The notes under the pieces are model-generated. The model made no database searches. It was not told the DNA's origin and worked only from the letters and a program-made list of their open reading frames with translations. From SAR324 cluster bacterium (lineage in GTDB: Bacteria; Bdellovibrionota; UBA2361; JAAZON01), in the NCBI GenBank assembly GCA_012797725.1, contig JAAZON010000678.1, positions 1 through 10,554 on the forward strand: a stretch of 10,554 bases of DNA, written 5' to 3'. Shown in pieces: positions 6,783 through 10,554 of the stretch. The translations under genes were made by a program, and so were the position numbers. Position 1 is the stretch's first letter, and every line of letters begins with the position of its first letter.

Positions 6783-7703
6783 TTAGGAAGCCATACGTAA
6801 AAAATAGTCCTCAAGGGTTGGTTTTAGCACTTCGATGTCGCTGAAGTTCACACCTCGCATTGTTAAGCAGCGCAGTGCGTTTGCAATCTCCTCACTAGCA
6901 ATTGATGCCTGAACCCAAGAGCCATTTTGACTCACATTGCCGCTTAACTTCTCAAGTGCCTTGCGAGCTGCCCTTGCTTCCTTCTCCACATGAACCCGAA
7001 GCGTCGAGACAGCGATAGTTGCAGCAAGACGCTCTGGTTTATCTACTGCAACAATGCGTCCATCCTTGAGAAAGATCACACGATCACAGACTTCCGCCAC
7101 CTCACTCATGTTGTGTGAGGTATAAAGCATAGAAACTCCATATTCTCGCCTTTGTTCCTGCACAAAAGCACGAACATCAGCACACACGTCTGGATCAAGG
7201 GCCGCCGTAGGTTCATCCAGTAAAACCATTTTGGGATACCCCAAGAAAGCCTTAGCAAGCATTATTCTCGTTGCCTGTCCTGCTGACAATTTTCCTACAA
7301 GCCTCCTTCGAAGAGTCGTGCCATCAAATCTTTTCAAAAGCTTTTCAATGCGGATCTTCCTTTCTTTCCAAGCTAAACCTGCAATACGAGCATATATTTC
7401 CAGGTTCTCCTGAACCGTAAGATTCCCTGGCAAACGACTATAGCCATTGATATAGCCCACCTGTCCAAGAACATCTGAACGATGCATATAGAAGTCTCTA
7501 TCGAAGTATTTTATGCTCCCACTGCTTGGCGTAAGCGTTCCCAGAAGCATATGAATAGTGGTACTCTTTCCCGCTCCGTTCGGGCCTAGAAGTCCGACGA
7601 TTTCCCCTTCCTCCAATGCAAAAGATACACGATCCACCGCCGTGAAGCTTTTTCGCCCAGAAAAAACTTTTGTAAGTTCCTTAACCTCTAAAACAACTTT
7701 CAT
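6783..7703 (-). CDS. ABC exporter ATP-binding protein
   Basis: A 306-residue nucleotide-binding subunit (CcmA/COG1131 group) powering the adjacent permease. Walker A is GPNGAGKST (40-48), the signature is LSAGQ (139-143), Walker B is MVLLDE (159-164) with D-loop AALD, and the switch histidine is H197 in YTSHNMSE. The usual Q-loop (GYxPQ) reads GYINGYSRLPGNLTVQENL (83-101), with no Gln at that place; ABC-2 relatives with an LP.RLTV block show the same change, so it is probably a family trait rather than damage. The last 85 residues form the regulatory C-terminal domain common to these exporters (DrrA-like). Start: GGAG seven bases before ATG. First gene of the operon; the 363 bases upstream hold hairpins but no clear promoter. 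Confidence 0.92.
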   Translation of the reverse strand: MKVVLEVKELTKVFSGRKSFTAVDRVSFALEEGEIVGLLGPNGAGKSTTIHMLLGTLTPSSGSIKYFDRDFYMHRSDVLGQVGYINGYSRLPGNLTVQENLEIYARIAGLAWKERKIRIEKLLKRFDGTTLRRRLVGKLSAGQATRIMLAKAFLGYPKMVLLDEPTAALDPDVCADVRAFVQEQRREYGVSMLYTSHNMSEVAEVCDRVIFLKDGRIVAVDKPERLAATIAVSTLRVHVEKEARAARKALEKLSGNVSQNGSWVQASIASEEIANALRCLTMRGVNFSDIEVLKPTLEDYFLRMAS

Positions 7704-7749
7704 ATATGTTCTCCAAACAAATTTGAACGTAAGCAGACCGAACCAAAGC

Positions 7750-7810
7750 AGCTTGGGAACTTATGTTTGCTTTTAAGATTTTTTCGAAAATTTAAAAGAA
7801 TTCCCAAGCT
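7750..7810. repeat. Long nested inverted repeat with UUCG loop
   Basis: The outer arms AGCTTGGGAA (7750-7759) and TTCCCAAGCT (7801-7810) are perfect 10-bp inverts. Inside, CTTTTAA-G-ATTTT (7770-7782) pairs with AAAATTTAAAAG (7787-7798), 12 pairs with one bulged G, closed by TTCG (7783-7786), a very stable tetraloop. The whole forms a near-continuous cruciform or RNA hairpin about 60 bases long, upstream of the ABC operon. No T run marks it as a terminator. It may be a small repeat element or a leader structure of the exporter mRNA. The 363-base gap 7704-8066 otherwise holds only this and the hairpins at 7963-8003, plus TTAGCG/CGCTAA at 7810-7823. Confidence 0.6.
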
Positions 7811-7962
7811 TAGCGCACGCTAACCCGGGATTTTTTGAGCTCTTTTTTAAAGAATTAAAAAGATGCGCGAGATCGAGGGACAAAAACGTGCGTAGGTCAG
7901 AACGCAGTCTTCGGATTTATAAAAATTTGAATCATTGTTATCTCCCTCAGCCAGAATTGTTT

Positions 7963-8003
7963 CTCAAGTATACAGACACTTGAGATATATGCAAGTGTTT
8001 TTT
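7963..8003 (+). other. Attenuator-like pair of exclusive hairpins
   Basis: Three segments overlap. CTCAAGT (7963-7969) can pair with ACTTGAG (7978-7984), or ACACTTG (7976-7982) can pair with CAAGTGT (7992-7998), and the second hairpin runs straight into six T (7998-8003). Read on the + strand this is the order anti-terminator, terminator. However, no + strand gene follows, so it could only end a short unrecognised RNA or be chance. On the minus strand it lies just past the double-GNAT stop but lacks a T run. AT-rich context makes chance hits likely. Confidence 0.3.
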
Positions 8004-8066
8004 AAAATTGAGTCCAAAATTTTAAAGATGCTATGAGTCAATCTTCTCCCCTCTGAAACAACTAAC

Positions 8067-9296
8067 TTAAATAAGAGATTTACACAAAACCAACTGTCGC
8101 CATCTATTGCCAGAGTCATCTATAAAGTCATAGTCCTCATCGGGCAGAGGATTGAACCCACTTTTTTTATAGAATCTAAGGGCCGGATAGTTATCATCAT
8201 CAACATAAACTTTAATTCTGTTTGCACCCATCCTTCGAGCAAGCTCCTCTGTATGAGCAATAATTTCTTTTGCAGCTCCTTGTCCCCTCATCTCAGGAAC
8301 AACACCAAACCAGCCTAACCAAACAGTATCGTACTCCAACTCCGCTTCTTCTCGACTCTTTCCAGTCACATAGAGTCCTGAAACTCCCACACCTTTTCCA
8401 TCCTTAGAATACAGAACATAATCTACCAAACGATGCCACTCCTGTACTTGCTCCCATAGAGCTGGATTTATCAAATTCTCAGATGCCAAGCGCCTGTAGG
8501 TATTACAGACAAGCACGTGTTCTTCTTCATCTTCAAAAACCTCTGAGACAAGCGTGATTGCCTCTTCTAGATTTTTATGAGTTATGGAACGCACTTCGAA
8601 GCCTAAGCCTGGGGTCTGCTCATGTAGATCACGAAAGGGGGGTTTCGATAGTCGGGCGCCTGAAAAAGGATCTCCCATATCGACACACATTCCCATCTGC
8701 ATGCTACTCTGAGAGAGATCTTTTTGAAGAACAACTTCCTCATAACAATTCCCATCCTTATCCTTATATTGAACCTTCTCCCCTGGTATTTCTTCAAAGC
8801 CATTTTTTTTATAAAAAGCGATGGCACGCGAATTATCAGCATCAGTATATACTTTCAAAGTTTCGGCACCTGCTCGAATTGCTAGACTTTCAGTGTGCTC
8901 TATTATTTCTTCCGCTGCACTTTTCCCTCCTTCTCTTCTTCCTCTAAGCTCAGGCACAACCCCAAACCATCCAAGCCAGAGAGTTCCACTCGCTCGCTCA
9001 AGTGCTTCTTCTGACGAGGCACTGGCATACAGGCCTGATATGCCCACACACTGCTCGTCTTTCTTATAAAGCATGTACCTAACAAGCTTAATCCACTGCG
9101 TTCCTCCTTCAACAGGGAAAGCATAGATCAGATCCCCACTAAGCATGCGTTTATATGTGTTGCAAATACCCTGCGAATCGGATTCTCCGAATATCGCCTC
9201 GGCTGTTTTCATTGCCTCATTAAAATTGCTTTCTCTAACCTCATGAGCAGAGAGTCCCAACTGAGGTGTCAGTTCAACGGAGAAAGAAGGATCCAT
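8067..9296 (-). CDS. Tandem-duplicated GNAT acetyltransferase
   Basis: Two whole GNAT units in one 409-residue chain. Unit 1 (about 10-193) and unit 2 (about 228-409) align end to end: ICNTYKRM/VCNTYRRL, GISGLY/GVSGLY, LWLGWFGVVPELRG/VWLGWFGVVPEMRG, LKVYTDADNSRAIAFYKKNG (147-166) and IKVYVDDDNYPALRFYKKSG (361-380). GNAT enzymes move an acetyl group from acetyl-CoA to an amine. Unit 2 keeps a compact acetyl-CoA loop, RGQGAAKE (338-344), fitting R-x-x-G-x-A; unit 1 has a four-residue longer, charged loop, RGRREGGKSAAEE (118-130), so its cofactor binding may differ. The DNA of the halves has diverged, so the duplication is old. The linker (about 195-227) is Met/Pro-rich and low in structure. Ribosome site is weak (GAG about ten bases before ATG). 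Starts 18 bases after the 208-residue gene. Substrate unknown. Confidence 0.9.
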   Translation of the reverse strand: MDPSFSVELTPQLGLSAHEVRESNFNEAMKTAEAIFGESDSQGICNTYKRMLSGDLIYAFPVEGGTQWIKLVRYMLYKKDEQCVGISGLYASASSEEALERASGTLWLGWFGVVPELRGRREGGKSAAEEIIEHTESLAIRAGAETLKVYTDADNSRAIAFYKKNGFEEIPGEKVQYKDKDGNCYEEVVLQKDLSQSSMQMGMCVDMGDPFSGARLSKPPFRDLHEQTPGLGFEVRSITHKNLEEAITLVSEVFEDEEEHVLVCNTYRRLASENLINPALWEQVQEWHRLVDYVLYSKDGKGVGVSGLYVTGKSREEAELEYDTVWLGWFGVVPEMRGQGAAKEIIAHTEELARRMGANRIKVYVDDDNYPALRFYKKSGFNPLPDEDYDFIDDSGNRWRQLVLCKSLI

Positions 9297-9314
9297 AATG
9301 AAATCTCAAAAAGA

Positions 9315-9941
9315 TTAGTGGCGGAAGCGAAGTTCCACAATTTCAAAGGCATCACTCTCTGGATTAAACGCAATGAGTTTGCCTTCAGATAATCGATCCC
9401 TCAGCCTTTGCACATAGCTCGATAAATCGTCACGCACTTGCTCGGAACTCATCAGCACTTTGCCAGTAAAGATTCTATCGAGATTAGGGCCATAAAAACT
9501 CAAAATTGATGGATGCGGGCCATCATGTGAAGTCGGAACTTCTTTGCCAAGGATTGACCCTGCCTTCGGCGAAGCAACCAGAGAGTCTGCATGTTCAGGA
9601 TCTATGAATCCCAGACGAATTGCCCTTTCTGAATCAGCTTGACCTAGCACATGATCACTTGCAATACGCAGTGTCAAACGCCCTATACCCTTCCTTCTAT
9701 CTGATTCGCGAAATACAGCATAATCATAAAGATGGAATATTTCGGATGGAGAAAGCGGCTCTACCTCTCTTGTAACTGTGGCAATATATTCGCCGAGAGC
9801 CTTCCACTGCACTCTTTCAGCTCCCGCTCTGAAGTATCGGATGATGTCTTTACGTGGGTTCCCTTCTTCATCCAGCTCCCGACTTGCCTGATAAAGAAGA
9901 GCATATCCTATGTCTTTAGATACTTTGCCTGGAATTCTCAC
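9315..9941 (-). CDS. Unrecognised 208-residue protein, possible distant GNAT
   Basis: I do not recognise this family. It is soluble, charged and mixed alpha/beta, with no signal peptide or membrane segment. YDYAVFRESDRRKGIGRLTL (72-91) looks like GNAT motif A: a strand, then R82-x-x-G85-x-G87, the acetyl-CoA phosphate loop, then a helix. Later ADSERAIRLGF (102-112) faintly echoes the N/D-x-x-A-I-x-F/L-x-GF motif of such enzymes. The evidence is thin, but the next gene is a double GNAT. The best open start is GTG (9941); three codons upstream lies ATG-AAG-TAG in the same frame, and that ATG, not the GTG, has a fair ribosome site (GGGA). The true start or an amber interruption is therefore in doubt. 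Middle gene of a three-gene run, 43 bases after the HTH-like gene and 18 bases before the GNAT gene. Confidence 0.6.
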   Translation of the reverse strand: MRIPGKVSKDIGYALLYQASRELDEEGNPRKDIIRYFRAGAERVQWKALGEYIATVTREVEPLSPSEIFHLYDYAVFRESDRRKGIGRLTLRIASDHVLGQADSERAIRLGFIDPEHADSLVASPKAGSILGKEVPTSHDGPHPSILSFYGPNLDRIFTGKVLMSSEQVRDDLSSYVQRLRDRLSEGKLIAFNPESDAFEIVELRFRH

Positions 9942-9944
9942 CGA

Positions 9945-9953
9945 CTACTTCAT
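9945..9953 (-). other. Minimal ATG-AAG-TAG frame before the 208-residue gene
   Basis: On the minus strand GGGA, five bases, ATG (9953-9951), AAG, TAG (9947-9945), TCG, GTG (9941) runs in one frame. The well-placed start is stopped after two codons and the chosen GTG start follows six bases later in the same frame. It may be a nonsense mutation in the third codon of the real gene, a reinitiation device, or a base-call error. Confidence 0.45.
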
Positions 9954-9984
9954 AACTATCCCATCAGCAGCAAGAGATCCCACT

Positions 9985-10341
9985 TCATTGCCGTACAAAA
10001 TTAGGTGCCCAAAGATCATCCTGATCATCAGTGTAATCGACATCGACCAATGGTTCATCTCCATATGTATCCATTGCCTCGATTCGTCGTTCAATCTTAT
10101 CAATGTTCTTTCGTGATGCAGAGTGGATCGACTCGACGACAAAATGATAAGGAAGACTTAGTAAGTTTGATACTCGTTGTTCCGAGAGACCAAGTCTCGG
10201 TGCAATGGCATTAACAAAGGTTTCCGGAAGCGCAATCTTTCCACTTTTTACGAGACTTTGATGAAATTGCCCAAATGATGACCTCGTTAAATCTGCACCA
10301 CGTGACTCATTGAGCAAAATATTAGAGCTATGTGATATCAA
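9985..10341 (-). CDS. Small HTH-like protein with acidic tail
   Basis: A 118-residue protein starting at TTG, a start fixed by a strong AAGGAG five bases upstream. The middle (about 38-62, LPETFVNAIAPRLGLSEQRV then SNLLS) has the helix-turn-helix-like pattern of the second half of XRE-type regulators, where a short helix ending in LGLS precedes a helix ending in LL. The tail (91-111, DTYGDEPLVDVDYTDDQDDL) is strongly acidic and probably unfolded. A small first gene with a DNA-binding-like core ahead of an enzyme gene is the usual shape of an autoregulator or antitoxin, but neither role can be shown here. It could equally be a small adaptor protein. Gap to the next gene is 43 bases; a possible promoter lies at 10403-10431. 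Confidence 0.65.
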   Translation of the reverse strand: MISHSSNILLNESRGADLTRSSFGQFHQSLVKSGKIALPETFVNAIAPRLGLSEQRVSNLLSLPYHFVVESIHSASRKNIDKIERRIEAMDTYGDEPLVDVDYTDDQDDLWAPNFVRQ

Positions 10342-10402
10342 AAATTCTCCTTCAATAATCTTTCGATTCTTAGTGAATCTCAGTTTTTTCTTATTTCTCT
10401 TA

Positions 10403-10431
10403 AGTTATGACCGGATTGAACCAGATTGTAA
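10403..10431 (-). promoter_or_regulatory. Candidate sigma-70 promoter of the HTH-like operon
   Basis: On the minus strand TTACAA (10431-10426) is followed after 17 bases by ATAACT (10408-10403). It resembles TTGACA/TATAAT with four and three or four matches and ideal spacing, and lies about 60 bases before the TTG start. The rest of 10342-10493 shows no gene. Confidence 0.35.
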
Positions 10432-10493
10432 CACAAAAAAGGCACAAAGTTTTTATTTGGCCCGTAAGAAAAAGACCTGGGCTTAGTAAGCAT

Positions 10494-10554
10494 TCAGACC
10501 TCTAAAGGAAGTCTTGAGTTTTCCAAAAGACGAGCAGTTGCTAGATATCGCCAA
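10494..10554 (-). CDS. Possible C-terminal end of a gene entering from the right
   Basis: The minus strand from the right edge reads RYLATARLLENSRLPLEV then TGA (10494-10496). The composition is plausible for a helical C-terminus, but only about 19 codons are inside the window and the frame could be open by chance. No function can be assigned. Confidence 0.2.
   Translation of the reverse strand, partial: WRYLATARLLENSRLPLEV

Noticed and set aside
8558..8947. 129-codon + frame opposite the double GNAT
   Set aside because: The GNAT repeat on the other strand is unambiguous; this frame is low-complexity His/Leu/Tyr-rich antisense.
9315..10341. Classical GNAT toxin-antitoxin pair
   Set aside because: The second protein is only weakly GNAT-like and larger than known toxins, and the first lacks a clear RHH domain. 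The idea is left as an unproven module.
1..10554. CRISPR array, tRNA, rRNA, insertion sequence or prophage gene
   Set aside because: No regularly spaced repeats, no tRNA cloverleaf, no rRNA-like block and no transposase or integrase motifs were seen.

Overview
The window reads as accessory and housekeeping DNA from a flagellated bacterium with a moderately AT-rich genome, probably Gram-negative. Evidence is a flagellin gene behind a good sigma-28 type promoter, a diaminopimelate-pathway aminotransferase of the DapL kind, and sizeable intergenic stretches carrying palindromes. I cannot name the phylum. The flagellin N-terminus and the small-gene content are divergent from well-studied model species.

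Layout. The left third is read on the + strand: a palindromic repeat (23-120), a small TerB-like protein (196-570) with its terminator, a sigma-28 promoter (747-773), a long structured leader, a compact flagellin (946-1749) and a strong terminator. After that come about 1.2 kb with no intact gene. This stretch holds what looks like the remains of one decayed + strand coding sequence (about 2039-2911), broken by stops and frame changes.

From 3016 to the right edge every gene is on the - strand. In transcription order from the right there are three blocks. First is a three-gene cluster: a small helix-turn-helix-like acidic protein with a TTG start (9985-10341), an unrecognised 208-residue protein (9315-9941) whose start region carries an odd ATG-AAG-TAG, and a tandem-duplicated GNAT acetyltransferase (8067-9296). 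Second, after a 363-base spacer full of hairpins, is an ABC exporter, ATPase then permease (7703-5975). Third is a fusion of tetratricopeptide-like helices with a GT-D-fold glycosyltransferase (5846-4239), followed 35 bases later by the DapL-like aminotransferase (4203-3016).

How the genes may work together. The ABC pair is an ordinary two-gene export unit. The TPR/GT-D protein lies close to flagellin, so a role in glycosylating a surface protein or polymer is possible, but this is inference. The most interesting candidate for an undescribed unit is the right-hand cluster (HTH-like, unknown, double GNAT). Its function cannot be read from sequence alone. No CRISPR array, tRNA, rRNA, transposase or origin was seen.
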